64,000 nucleotides of DNA from Terebella lapidaria (GCA_949152475.1 OX424556.1:57122451-57186450); one strand, 5' to 3'; counted from the first letter of the stretch, positions 31,601-44,092 are shown. Program-made: numbers and translations. Notes: a model not told the origin generated them from the letters alone.

Positions 31601-32869
31601 AGTAGAACTTACCCATGTTAAATTCTGCTATGCTTTATAATGGGTCAAATTGTTCCTGATATCTCACTTAAAATTTAGATTAGACACTAGGAATCAATTG
31701 TGGACATATAGGAAATGATATATGCTGAATATTCTCGTGACCTCGAATTTGACCTCTGACCTCATTTTCAAGGTCACAGCACAAAATGGCTAATATCTCG
31801 TTAATTATCGATTTTACAGCCTAGGAATCGATTGTTGACCTATCGGAAATGATACATGCTGAATATTGTCATGACCTTGAATTTGACCTTTGACCTCATT
31901 TTCAAGGTCAGAGCACAAAATGGCTAATATCTCGCTTTACAGCCTAGGAATCGATTGTGAACATATAGGAAAATGATACATGCCGAATATTCTGTTGACC
32001 TTGAGCTTGACCTTTGACCTCATTTTTAAGGTCAGAGAACTAAATAGTAAATGTTATATGTTGAATATTCTGGTGAGCTTGAATATGACCTTTGACCTAA
32101 TTTCAAATGTCAGAGAATATAATATCTAGCTCATTATTGACTTTACAGCTTAGGATATATGCTGAATATTTTGGTGACCTTGAGTTTGACCTTACCTCAT
32201 TTTCAAGGTCAGAGAAAAAAGGTTAATATATCGATTTTTATCGACTTTACAGCTAAGGAATCAGTTTTTTGCGAACATATTGAAAATGATATGATGCTGA
32301 ATTTTCTCATGACCTTGAATTTGACCTTTGGCCTCATTTTCAAGGTCAGATCACAAAATGGCTAATATCTCACTTATTATCTACTTTACAGCTTTGGAAT
32401 CAATTGTGAACATCCTGGAAATGACATGGGCTGAATTTTCTCGTGACCTTGGGACGAAAAGTTAATATCTAAATTATACATTGGCCGGTAACTTTTCTTA
32501 GCCCTTGGGCTAATTTGTATGAATTGGCTATATATTTGTCAAGGATAAAATCATGCAGCGTTTTTTTTGTTCAACAATATTTTCAGAATCAGCCAGGAAG
32601 TCCCAACCTATATTATGAGGAGTACAGCGTATTGCTTTTATCTGGCTTTGAAGATAATTAATCATTTCTTTGTACGACAATATCTTGTGTATTTTACCCA
32701 TTTTAACATTAATTTTACGAGAAATGTATGCCATTCAACATAACAAGATATGTCATTGTTCCAATAAACGATTTGTTAGTCTATATGTATCCTATATAGC
32801 TACCCCTGTATGGCTATAGGCAGCTGCCAGCCTACATTGTCATTCTGATTACTGAATGGTAAAAATATT
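28653..32869 (+). repeat. Segmental duplication, copy B (empty sites)
   Basis: Collinear partner of copy A in direct orientation, 1.33 kb downstream of it. It lacks the 1-kb insertion (junction near 29448) and the LINE (junction near 32622). It also lacks three internal stretches of about 43, 123 and 130 bases; the second lies between direct repeats of 'atctggcttattatcgactt', suggesting slippage or unequal pairing. The copy ends 148 bases upstream of the NDUFA2 start codon. Confidence 0.9.
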
Positions 32870-33016
32870 AGCGAAATTGCTAATGAAAGAGATGAAAATG
32901 AAATTTTGTGTATTGTGGATTTTCAGCGGGTTTATGGCATCAATATGGAATTCATAATTCTCTGCGCCATTTTCATCCATGTCGTGTGCGCTAGCCTTTC
33001 GGCTTTCCATACAATC

Positions 33017-36000
33017 ATGGCCGCGACCAAAGCATTGCGGTTTGGACAACACTTGAAAGAACTTCGCATTCATTTATGCCAGAAATCAGCCTCAAGTCAA
33101 GGTGTTCGGTCAGTAGCAGATGAATCATATTTTCATATTAGTAGACTAATGCTTGTTACATCTTGATGTAACAAGGGAAGTATTCGTATTAAAAGCCGTG
33201 ACCTCCAGTTGGACATGGGCGATAATATGTGTAATGTGGCTACTTCATCTGTCAGTGAAACACGCTTTTTGGCCGTATTTTTGTTTTGGATAATTGAATC
33301 AACTTGAAATTTTGTGTGTCTTAATTGGGTATCATGCCGTAATTTTTTACCACATTTCAGAATTCCATCTCAAAAATTGAAGAAGTTGGTAACCTACCTC
33401 AATGTTAAAATTCAGTCCCAACATGGAATTTCAGGGTCCGCACACAAAAACGACTTTTATCTGATGTTTGAGTTATACATTGCTTCAAAATAAACATATT
33501 TACTTAATATACACCACGACTATGCCTACCGACTTCAAATCAACGCAATGAATTCATTCTGTACTGGCATAAACACTAGTCCTATCTCTGAGACAGAGTC
33601 CTATGTAAGCAATGACAAGAATTTACCGACGGAGTGGGGAATTCCCGCGCCAACAAACATCGGGTTATATTCGACGAATAGAACGATTTACCCTTAAAAC
33701 AACATGTGAATCATGATGAGGGTGATAAATGTACTCAATTTGCTATGTTCGAATAAGCTGCTAAGCGATACATTTCAAAGAACATTGAATTAACGTCAGA
33801 TGACAGCAAATATTGCAAATCACCGCCTTCCCAGGATGTTCGCCTTCCCAGGATGCTTTGCGAAGAACCCCTTTAATTTGGATTTTTATTTTAGGCGGAG
33901 CCTATATGTTTTGATAACTCGCACGATACAATGAACGCAGAGAAAGATTTCCCGATATAGATGACACAGCTCATGCAAATAATCCGAATACAAGGCCAGA
34001 AAATATATAAATATCTATGTACTCAAATAGTATATGGATTTTAGAAGGTGAATAAGCCTGTTGTAGATGAACGGCATAGGAAGTAGCCAAGTATGTACAA
34101 TTATAGTACATACGTACATGTATGCATTAGCCCCGCTGTGACTGACCGCAATGTCTTCTCGTGTTTATTAGCCAGTAGATGATGCTACATTCGCGTACAG
34201 GACACTTTGTATTTGTGAGATAATGAGAACAAAACGTATTAGCCAAATCCTGACAATTGTGGTTATAATGAATGTTTGAGAATGAGCCATGGTCACATAA
34301 AATATTACTTGCTAAAATCTTAATAATTTTACAAATTAAGGAGATATTTTTAATGAATTGCAATCAAAAAGGTGACTATCTGATTGGAATACACAGAGAA
34401 CCTAAATATAATTGAAGAAAATATTGCCCCATTGCCGTAGATCAACAGCAATAGCAATATTCGACACATAATGGAGCAATGTATGGGAGTGTTTTCTGAA
34501 TGAACAGATAGCAATTACTTTGTTCCTGTTCGGGTTTAACTCAGTATTCTTTGCATGCATACAAGTCATGATATACCAGGGAAAAAAACTCAGAGAAATA
34601 TCCGAAGATTACGCGCAAACACATGCACATATTCATATATTTTGTTTTTTTTTCGAAATTGAAAAGCAAAGTCAAAGTCAAAGAATGGTATACCGTTCTG
34701 TATACCGTAGGCATCAAATGTAGCGTTCTGATCGCCATCAGTGCTATTAGTGGCGACACAACCAGCACGATGTGTGGAGCATTACTAGTATCCGGTTCAA
34801 TCTGATTAACATGAATACATCTCAAGTTATCTTCACTTTCTTATCAGACTGTGGGGGAGGTGTTTAAAACATATATGTGGGAGTATATGATAAATCTATC
34901 TAATTTAATCTAGCACTATTTGACTGCATATTATACATTTGACCATATCGCTTATTTATCTCAATAATCATTTCGCTATTGTCCTGGAATAGGCCAGAAT
35001 TATTGTTGTGTTTATTTCATTCACTTCTAGGATCATACAGACTAATTCCCTACAATAATATGTATTTACATACCACTAATGTCCAAGTCAATAACATGTG
35101 TCTTATCCAGCAAGATTCTGATTGTTTTTACATCAATGTACATTAGGTGTACATCATGCCTATTCTCAATGAACTACCAAAGACTTTTTTTCAAATAGTA
35201 AAGGGGCATACCTTGTCCATGATGAGGGGTGCAACTGTGTACACAAAACTTTTTCCTAAAACATTTTTTCTGTTGCATATGTGCCAGATTATGTCCAGTT
35301 GTTCCTGCTTTAATCTGTATCTTGAATCTTTCTTCATAGTGGTTCTTGTATATTCCACTGATTTCTTCTTTGGAAAACATTGTCGGCAAAAAATTAAAAT
35401 ACTTCTGTTGATGTCAAAGGTCAAGTGTCACCTCATACATGTACATCTCCTGTCCAGTCTATGTGTGTGATATTCAATGTGTTTACGCCTTTTTAAAATC
35501 TTGTTCTAGTTTGCATTCACCAATAAACCTTGCCCTCACCTGATTGGCTGAGCGTTTGACAGTCAGCTGAAAGCGGGGGGAGGCGCCATTAAATTGTAAA
35601 CACAAAAAAACCGCGAGATGTAGCGGGTGGATTATGATAGATTATTTGATAATGTCGCCATATGTCAGACACCTAATTGCGTTTATAGAAGGACAACAAC
35701 ACACAGTAAGTGGAAATCAAGTTTATTTCAGCATATAATGCAAACTTTGGAGGAAAAAACAACAACCGTTATAGCCGGTTATAGCGGGAATCTCGTAGGG
35801 AATTTTATGCATGGCCTTACGCGTAACTCTGTTACGCTGCGGAATTACATAAACACCATAAAAGCCCTGAATTTGTTTGAATTCATTTGATCCCATTTTG
35901 CACTGAAATTTAACATTGAGGTAGATTGCCAACTTTTTCATTTCTTGAGATAAAAATCTGAAATTTTGTAAAATATTACGGCACGATACCCAATTAAGAC

Positions 36001-38268
36001 ACACAAAATTTCAAGTTGATTCGATTATCCAAAACAAAACTACGGCCAGAAAGCGTGTTTCACTGACCGATGAATTTAACTTTTAATACGGTTAGCGTCA
36101 TTCAACTACGTACGAGCCATCCGTCCTAAATTTGCCGCATTCCAAAATTCGCCAACAGTGCTTTCACGCCTTGTATGCAAACAAAGCAAAACAATTATAT
36201 CAGTCGAGACTCTGATATCCAATCAAGTTGGGGAAAGGTGCATATTTGGGGACTGTTGTCAAATTTACCAACAACAGTAGGCCCTACCCAAATTTGGGGA
36301 CCAGGGGTTGGTAAATTTAGGTACCTGGTATTGGACCAATATCCGACAAATGTTATTACTAAGTGATATCATTATCAATAGACCTTTAATGAAGTTGACA
36401 CAATGAAGTCTTCTGCAAGTGTATATTGTTTGCAAGATTATCTCATTTGAAGTAGCAAATAAATTTCTGAGCTTCAGGCGCGTCCAATGCTGCACCAAAA
36501 ACCTGGGACATTCCTATCATTATTAGGTGTTGGACCAGTATATTTAGTTGAAAGGGGAAAAGTAATGCATCAAACACCGATTACTCCAGAAAAAAAGATA
36601 AGTTTATTTGAGTACCCAAATTTACCAACCCCACAGTTGTCAAATTTGGGTACTTTTGTCAAATTTAACAACTCTCCAAGAATTGTCAAATTTGCCCCTT
36701 TCCCCAGCTGATCCGATCTTTGTACACTGTACCAGCCAACCAGGTAGCCCCAAAAGTGGCTCTTCAACTTGGTGATCGATATGGGCGGTTGATGTAGACA
36801 AACAATATCGTCTTCTCTGAGGGCCGAAGACGAAATGCCTCCCGTGTAAAAATTCTGCGGAATTTTCGACAAAAAAAGTCGGAACTTTGAGTCTGTTCTA
36901 ACTGGCTAAAAGTCAGTCCTGAATGGTACTCACATTCTTGGTCAGAGGCGGCTCATGATGTCTATACTTCCTAAATCCAACGAAATATCTACTTGTTATT
37001 GTGTTTATCCTCACATTTTACTGTTCTGAAGCCAGCCGGGATACTTTTTCAAACAAATTTCCTGGCATCTTTGCCTGCCAAGTGACGTCACACGCGCGCG
37101 CACTCGTGCGGAATCCCGTGTCATTTTTCGAGGGGATTCCCTCGAATGCATGCACATGTGACGTCACTTGGCAGGCACAGATGCCAGGAAATTTGTTTGA
37201 AAAAGTCTATGATCAATCTCACGATCCTTGAGGATCTGTTTGACTTGCCCTCAAGCTGTCTTCTCTTGAACCCCCGATGCAGAGTATTTGCTTAATATTG
37301 CATGTATGATACAATATAATATTCTATATTTAGAGTATGGCATATAATTATTTGATGCACCTGTATAGGAAAACAGGTAGAAACTATTAATGGTGAATGT
37401 TTGAAGTAGCGTGTGATAAGTAAACACAATACTCATGATACTGTGTGGCTCAAACTTGACAGTACATGGACCCTTCCAATGTGAATATTGTACACTACAG
37501 TGAAACAGAGAATATCTGATTAATGACTGCCACTCTTCTTTCTGTTGTCAATACATGAATGTCAGACTTCATTACAAGGGAGCTGTGATATACCTAAGGC
37601 ATGAAAAAGAGACAATTTTGTTGCTAGTAGCGACAGGCCATCCAGTTTACTCTTATCAATTCGTTGATCAAACTCATGATGTTAATTTCTTTTCAGAGAT
37701 TTTATTGAGCAGAATTATGTTGGGCTGAAGCAGAGCAATCCAGGATTTCCCATTCTTATCCGGGAGTGCAGTGGAGTACAACCGAAACTGTGGGCCAGAT
37801 ACGGTATGATTATTTGTTGTAAACAAATGTATTGATTTGTCACAATACATGCACATCCAAGGTACATTTTGTATCTGTCTCAGTCAGGGGATCTGCAGTT
37901 GGGAAAATTTCAGATTTGTATAATTCATGTATATTTTTCCCTGCTGATCCTGAAAATCAGTTAATGTAAAGCTGTTGTCTGTTTGGAGTGTTCGGAGATT
38001 AAAATGAAATGCCTACAAAGCATCTTCAGGTCTTGACATCCAGTCTCACTGTATATACATTTTCGGATAGTACTCAACTGAACCTCATACATGTATGACA
38101 TACAATGACATACATGTAGTACTAATTTTCTATGACACAAATTTAAAATGGTTTTATTATCTTTGTTTTGTTTCAGAACATGGGAAAGAAAATTCAGTTC
38201 CACTGCAAAACCTTTCAAATAAAGAAATTTTGGAGGCGATTCAGACAGTATCATCACCACCAGTGTGA
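33017..38268 (+). CDS. NDUFA2: NDUFA2, respiratory complex I accessory subunit, three exons
   Basis: Exons 33017-33108 (ATG; ends GTTCG|gtcagt), 37697-37803 (after ttcttttcag; ends ATACG|gtatga) and 38177-38268 (after ttgtttcag; stop TGA) join in phase to 96 residues. Vertebrate NDUFA2 has about 99. Diagnostic stretches are [50 protein letters not shown] and [17 protein letters not shown]2 is a small thioredoxin-fold subunit of the matrix arm of NADH:ubiquinone oxidoreductase. The family's Cys in IHLCQ and Cys in IRECS are both present. The reading frame stays open upstream to an ATG at 32945 (24 extra hydrophobic residues), but [10 protein letters not shown] matches the usual start. Intron 1 (4.59 kb) holds several inverted-repeat elements; intron 2 is 373 bases. 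Confidence 0.95.
33247..36073. mobile_element. 2.8-kb segment bounded by long inverted repeats (NDUFA2 intron 1)
   Basis: The left arm, about 33247-33415 (TGTCAGTGAAACACGCTTTT .. TTGGGTATCATGCCG .. TGAAGAAGTTGGTAACCTAC), reappears inverted at about 35895-36073 (CAACTTTTTCATTTC .. CGGCACGATACCCAATTAAG .. AAAGCGTGTTTCACTGAC). A solitary arm of the same family is at 46.29-46.44 kb. The interior of about 2.5 kb has no transposase-like frame. It is either a large non-autonomous DNA transposon or two MITE arms in opposite orientation. Confidence 0.6.
36230..36710. repeat. Scattered CAAATTTGGG / GTCAAATTT repeats
   Basis: Within 480 bases AAATTTACCAAC, CCAAATTTGGGG, GGTAAATTTAGGTACC, CCCAAATTTACCAAC, TGTCAAATTTGGGTAC and TGTCAAATTTGCCCC recur in both orientations. 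It is a decayed short-period repeat in NDUFA2 intron 1. Confidence 0.5.
37043..37206. mobile_element. Foldback MITE with a CRE in each arm (NDUFA2 intron 1)
   Basis: This 164-base element has arms of about 50 bases. The left begins ACTTTTTCAAACAAATTTCC and continues GGCATC..CCTGCCAAGTGACGTCACA; the right is its near-perfect inverse ending GGAAATTTGTTTGAAAAAGT. Each arm carries a consensus CRE, TGACGTCA. The loop contains GGGGATTCCC. No coding. It ends about 490 bases before exon 2. Confidence 0.85.
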
Positions 38269-38357
38269 ATAGTGCTCGTGATTGTTGAGTAAATCTGGTG
38301 AAATGTAATATTTATATTGACATTTAGAAATAGATATCGTTTGCCTTTGTTTTGTGA

Positions 38358-38363
38358 AATAAA
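38358..38363 (+). terminator. Polyadenylation signal of NDUFA2
   Basis: AATAAA lies 90 bases after the stop codon, followed by a T/G-containing stretch (ATGTTATGTTC). This is a normal distance for a short 3' UTR. Confidence 0.6.
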
Positions 38364-38379
38364 ATGTTATGTTCAACAT

Positions 38380-39290
38380 TAAACTTTCGACTTTACTTAT
38401 CTCCGGACATCCAGTTGGAGATACTATGGTTTTGGCAATGTTATATCGCTTTCGTGTCCACATCCGCCTTTGCGTTCGTGTACTTAAAAATAGGTTTCTC
38501 GCTACAGGTCACAATTTTGCTTAAATCGTTCTTTAATTTGATTTTCATGAGGGCCAGACATTTTTTCAAGATTTTATGACCAAATATGGTAAATGGCCAC
38601 TTAGACCTGTCGCTGATTAAAGCGGCACCTTGGCCTGGCCACTTGAGTGTCCTGCTCGTGTGAAGTAACAATGACATCACAGTGTTTTCAGAAACGTTTT
38701 GTGAACCCCTTCGCACTCATTATTTGCCCATTTCTTATTATATGGTAACTCCACTCATGCTAATGCACATCCACAAAATACTGGGCTTATTACCTTTCAT
38801 GACTGGCTTTAAATGGCATTCAAAGCGGTGGGACGTAACAAGACACCATTTCGTGTTAAAAATAATATTTAAATTCATGGTTTGTCAGTAGTTTTTGCAT
38901 GCGTTTCCTGTTTAACAGTGTCAGTATATCGGAACAATCTCCCAAGAAAATTATGTACAAAATTTTCCAAGCAAGCAAAGAGGGCAAACATAATAATGAC
39001 GTCTTTGTTACGTCTTTGCGATCCAAGTCAACACAACTAATTTATGTATTTCGTATGTTGGGGTTGAGAAAAGCTGCACGAAAATGGTCACAACAAAACT
39101 TTATTGTCTCAACATATCTTTTGATAATTATATGCATTCAAAACAATCAATTAATAAAAAAAAAACATTAACTCTTTCTTCATGATTTCACGAACACCAA
39201 TACTAACATTCAACGGCCCCCGGCTCTTTAGATGGGTATCTTGAATATAATATCAATTACTGCATCAACATTGAGTAATGAGTAAATTAC
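38380..39290. other. No recognised gene downstream of NDUFA2
   Basis: Short frames only. It includes the first two members of a recurring GACGTAA/TTACGTC motif (38832, 39008). Confidence 0.4.
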
Positions 39291-39296
39291 ATTCAG

Positions 39297-40848
39297 GTGA
39301 GTTTGATACATTATGCCTTGCTGGTCAGGCTCAATCAGTGTGGGAGAGTCTGTGGCAGATTGGGAAGCTCCTGGATACTCTGGAGTACTCCCATCTGCTG
39401 GAGGAAGGTTGGCTTCTGGGAAACCCTGGAGATGGCCAGGTGCTGCAGGGAGATTAGCTGTTGGAGACTCCTGAGGACGGTCAATTGCTGTGGAAGCATG
39501 GATCCTGGAATCTTCTGAGGACGATGAGCTGCTGAAGGAAGGCTGGCTTCTGGAAACTCTTGAAGACGGTCAGATGCTGGAGGATTATCAGCTTTTGGAA
39601 GCCCCTGAGGATGGTCAGCTGCTGGATGAAGCGGATGGCTTCTGGAAACTCCTGAAGACGGTCAACTGCTGAAGGAAAGATGGCTCCTGAAAACGACGGT
39701 CAGATGCTGGAGGATGATCAGCTTTTGGAAAATCTCAAGGACGGTCAGCTGCTGGATGAAAGATGGCTCCTGAAAAAACAGGAGGACGGCCAACTGCAGC
39801 TGCTGTGGAAGGATGGCTCCTGGAAACTCTTGAAGACGGTCAGATGCTGGAGAATGATCAGCTTTTGGAGACTCCTGAGGACGGTCAGATGCAGATGCTG
39901 GTTGATGGAAGGCTCCTGAAAACTCCTGAGGACGTCAACTGCTGTGGAAGATCAGCTGCTGAAAACTCCTGAAGACAATCAGCTGGAGGAAGGATGGCTT
40001 CTGGAAACTCCTGAGGACGGTCAACTTTTGTGGGAGGATGGCTCTTGGACCGTCTTCAAGAGTTTCCGGTCAGATGCTGGAGGATGATTTTGGAAACTCC
40101 TGAGGACGGTCAGCTGCTGGATGAATGTTGGCTCCTGGAAACTCCTGAAGACAGTCAGATGCTGGTGGATGATCAACTCTTGGAAACTCCTGAGGACGGT
40201 CAACTGCTCTGGAAGGTCAGCTGATGAAAACTCCTGAAGACAATCAGCTGGAGGAAGGAGGGCTTCTGGAAACTCCTGGAGATGGTCAGCTGCTGGAGGA
40301 AGGTCAGCTGCTGGAAACTCCCGGAGATGGTCAGCTGCTGGAAACTCCCGGAGATGGTCACCTGCTGGAAACTCCCGGAGATGGTCACCTGCTGGAAACT
40401 CCCGGAGATGGTCACCTGCTGGAAACTCCCGGAGATGGTCACCTGCTGGAAACTCCCGGTGATGGTCAGCTGCTGGAAACTCCCGGTGATGGTCAGCTGC
40501 TGGAAACTCCCGGTGATGGTCAGCTGCTGGAAACTCCCGGTGATGGTCACCTGCTGGAGGACGACAAACTCCTTGAAACCCCTGAGGATGGTCAGCTGCT
40601 GAAGGAAAGCTGGCTTTTAGAAACTTCAGAAGACCATCAACTGCTGAAAATTCCCGACGAAAGTCAGCTGTTGGGAACTCTTGAAGACGGCCAGCTGCTG
40701 GGAAATCTTGAAGACGGAGGGCTGCTGGAGGACTCTCAGCTGCTGAAGGAATGCCATTCCTGAAATCTCCTGAGGATGGTCAGCTGCTGTAATCTCCCGA
40801 GAACGGTCATCTGCTGGAAAGACCTGAGGACGCTTTCTTGCTGCCTGG
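39297..40848 (+). repeat. 27-bp minisatellite coding for an acidic LLETPEDGQ pattern; possible decayed exon
   Basis: Units of CTCCTGAGGACGGTCAGCTG plus GCTGGAA (27 bases) are arranged irregularly at first and then as clean tandems at 40318-40550 (CTGCTGGAAACTCCCGGAGA type). The plus strand reads LLETPEDGQLLEEGW..LLETPGDGH in overlapping frames, with several frame shifts and at least one in-frame TAA late in the array. The minus strand is open too (TITGSFQQL). The last unit ends CTGCCTG|gtaagtg, a strong donor site. It may be a non-coding minisatellite, or an exon of an acidic repeat protein that has decayed. Confidence 0.6.
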
Positions 40849-42219
40849 TAAGTGTGAATACACAGTGTCTGTGTTATATCTGCCTGACAAATGCCTTCAA
40901 ATTGTTGATGTTGCATGTCAAAAATGTTGCAGAAAAATACTGGATGAACTATGTCTTATAAATTAGTGCGATGAGTCTGTTTTCGTCAAATGGAGTGGAG
41001 ACTGTGACGACAATGATCATGTATAGACGTATCGGTGACGCGAACTCAGATCTGTAATACTGCCTCTCACATATCCCTCACATACCTTTCAAGATGAACA
41101 AGTGCAGAAATATTAGCAATTTCGTCTGAACAATTAGACCACAATCAAACTTGTTTTGGATCTTGCAGGACTTTCAATGGTATGATTTTCGAAGATATTT
41201 GTCAAATGTAACTGGACGCAATCGAGAAAAGTCCATGTTACATCTTCGCGCTAGCTGCAGTTAAGGGACGAAACAGAATACACATTAATTTTCTCTGTTA
41301 TTCCCATTATTCTAGTGTATTAGAGCAACAAAATATTTCATTTTTCATATCATCGTATTTAGAGCTTAGTGCATCTCAAAAAGATCCTAAAGACATAACA
41401 CTGACACAAAAAATGTGTAACTGATGTGTTCGTGTCCATGTAACGTCTGTTCAGCCATGTCTGGATTTAAAATAGTTTAGTTTGTATTAGGACGCTGAAG
41501 AAAAACACTTCTTTTAAATTAAACAGATTAAGTACAATAGATATGCAAATATTATGTTCAATAAAACATGGATGGAATAACAAAAAAACAATTGCATCTT
41601 TGCTGCGAGGTATGTGTGAAGCTGGTGTCCCCGTTACATCTGTCTGACAAATACTTTTATAAATGCTAATATTGTATATGTAGCAAGCCAGAAAAAGTAC
41701 TGAGGGCACTGTACCAGATTGGTGAAGTAATCAATATGTAGCAGGAGTAATCTTCATCGCCCGGCTTCATCGGTTTTACGTCATCAAATTTATGTCATCA
41801 AAACAGTCTTTCATTGGATCCATTATGATCATATTCTTCATGCATCATAACGCATGTGTGCTAACTCCATTCTATCATGGTTTTGTATTCGCCAGGTGTC
41901 ACTATTTGCTTTGTTTACTTGTCAATGTAATTTGTTATTTGCGCGGGAATATTTGTTGTTTGTCATTCCCCTATTCCACTTTCACCTGTCAACATCTCTC
42001 AGATTTGTATGTTCATCAACTAATTAGGATCATCATAGGTAAATATATAGTAGATCAAGTGTAATAATGTAGTCCACAATACTCTATTGTTAGAATCATG
42101 TATGTATTATTTATCCATATTAGTATTTGATGTTGTATAGTATTTGTCATCATGGACTTGTGTTCTGTGTACAACATACATGTAACTGTACTTTGATTTT
42201 CATTGTCACTTTATTTCAG
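40849..42219. other. Non-coding stretch with a diverged donor-flank duplication
   Basis: The intron-like start at 40849 (GTAAGTGTGAATACACAGTG .. CTGCCTGACAAATGCC) has a diverged partner at about 41611-41702 (GTATGTGTGAAGCTGG .. CTGTCTGACAAATAC .. GCCAGAAAAAGTACTG). No other feature was recognised. Confidence 0.4.
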
Positions 42220-42274
42220 TCATCCCATCATCATCTCATTTGGATTGTTTGGCGACACTCAGACTCATCTGGGG
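42220..42274 (+). CDS. Candidate internal exon (55 nt), unrecognised
   Basis: Bounded by ctttatttcag before TCATCCCATC and by TCTGGGG|gtaagc after it, a strong acceptor and donor pair. In the frame that needs two bases from the previous exon it reads IPSSSHLDCLATLRLIW and leaves two bases. This fits the donor at 40848 (leaves one base) and the acceptor at 44955 (takes one). The phase chain is suggestive only; the product is unknown. Confidence 0.35.
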
Positions 42275-42956
42275 GTAAGCAACATAATTAGACAGTTATA
42301 TTTATCATCTAATCTTTTAGTATTTATATGTAGCTAGCTCATATTCATAAGTGTGCATGTAATCATTACAGGGTTAAGATTTAATATTGCATGTTAGAGT
42401 AGTTATATAAGGCATGATTGTCACGTTATCATGATTCATGGTAATCTGGTTTAGTTATAAGGGTTATCTGTTATTTCTGCTTTGTATGTTGATACAATTA
42501 TTTTATCACATTGTACAGTATCTGCTTTTATGTCTTTCACAGGGTCAAATTGTATATACCCATCTACTGATGCACAGTTCGAATAAAACATTCAAATCAT
42601 TCTGAATAAAACATTCAAATCATCGTCAATATTCGTCAAAGACCAGATTTGTCACAAATATGTTTTCTCCACAATAACTTTTGGTTGTGACATTGTTACG
42701 ATAGCGCACAGAGGTAACGAACGTACTAACATAGAGAGAAACGAACGTACTAACATATCTTTCATGTCTTTGTTACGTCATCCCTCTATTTGTAATTAAT
42801 ACTGATTAGTGTGTGTTAAAGAGTGGCACACATAGGTGGTAATTTGTTGACACCTAAAAAGCAGCCCTTTTTCCTGCGAGTTTCGTGTGAGAATCAGTGC
42901 ATACTTCGTATCAATGACAAAACGTAACAAGACCCAAAATTAAGCCAGTCGTGTAG

Positions 42957-44092
42957 TTACGTCTCCAATTAAACATCATCTACGTGTGTATTTTAGAGTG
43001 AGAATACCGCGTTGCCTAGTTTCATACACGTGGGAATGATAAGAAAACTGCAAATTGATTATCTACGATTTGTAGCGGTGTCAAACTATGAAGAGAAGAC
43101 GTAAAAGGGACACGATGTACACATTTGGAGTTCATGTCCTTGTTGCATCTTTGGTGACCACATGGCTTGGAGCATATCCAATGGAAATGGTAGGATACAC
43201 CAGTTCCTACAGAGTGTACTAACATAGAGTTGTACAAGTGCATAGTGAAGAAAACTCGGAAATTTGCAAATCAGACGTATTAACACAGAAACTATTCGCT
43301 ACTAGCTAATGATGTACGCTTCATATACAGCGGTCACAGACTAGCACAGTTTAGGGCACAAAATTCGGTTGTAAATGGGTGTTTCTGGTCTGAAAATGTG
43401 CCGTTTGAACAGTAGACAATTTTTTTTTTCAGCTATAAACCTACTTTGCCCGTTTTATACTCAATATATATGCCGTTTTATCATAATATTTGGCGCATAC
43501 TAATACCAACTGAAAGACGTAACCACTTATGATCAGTGGTTTGCCTGACGTGTAGCTTTGAGTTCGGCGCCTGCCTTGTGCGAGTTGCGCGATTCACTGT
43601 TGAGAAGCAGTGCCCGAGTAAAACAAAACCCGCTAAGACGTAAAAACACATTGAAAGTTGCGAAACATGCTCCTAATTTTTTCTTCGTCATATTTTGATA
43701 CTTATGTCTGTATACATGTACAGACGTAAAAAATTCGGTTGTTTTACAACATCAATATTGTATACACATATTTGAAAATTTAACATTTTTCAATCACACC
43801 AAATCTTGTTTGTTTCATTGGTGTTTGAGATTTCTGCAGAGTGGCAGGGATAACTGAGCATCCGAAGCTCATTGCTTTATCATTGATATAAAACAGACGT
43901 AACTAAATAGACACGAAACACCATATCACGGAAACTTATGGTATTTGACACATCTGTACTGTATCTAGCAGTTTGACATAATAAATATAAGATGACGATT
44001 TAAATATGATGTTTTCACTTCTTGATAGCTGAAGTTAAGTGGTATTATTTGTCATGGTCAGATGTTACGTCTACACCGGAAATGTTACGTCT
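42957..44092. repeat. Cluster of AGACGTAA / TTACGTCT octamers
   Basis: Eight exact copies of one octamer lie in 1.1 kb on either strand: 42957, 43097, 43515, 43636, 43722, 43895, 44065 and 44085. Another is at 39008, and GACGTAA heptamers are at 38832 and 42773. A related CGTACTAACATAGAG motif is near 42721, 42745 and 43215. The flanks of the octamers do not otherwise align well. The element resembles an ATF/PAR-bZIP half-palindrome; function unknown. Confidence 0.6.
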
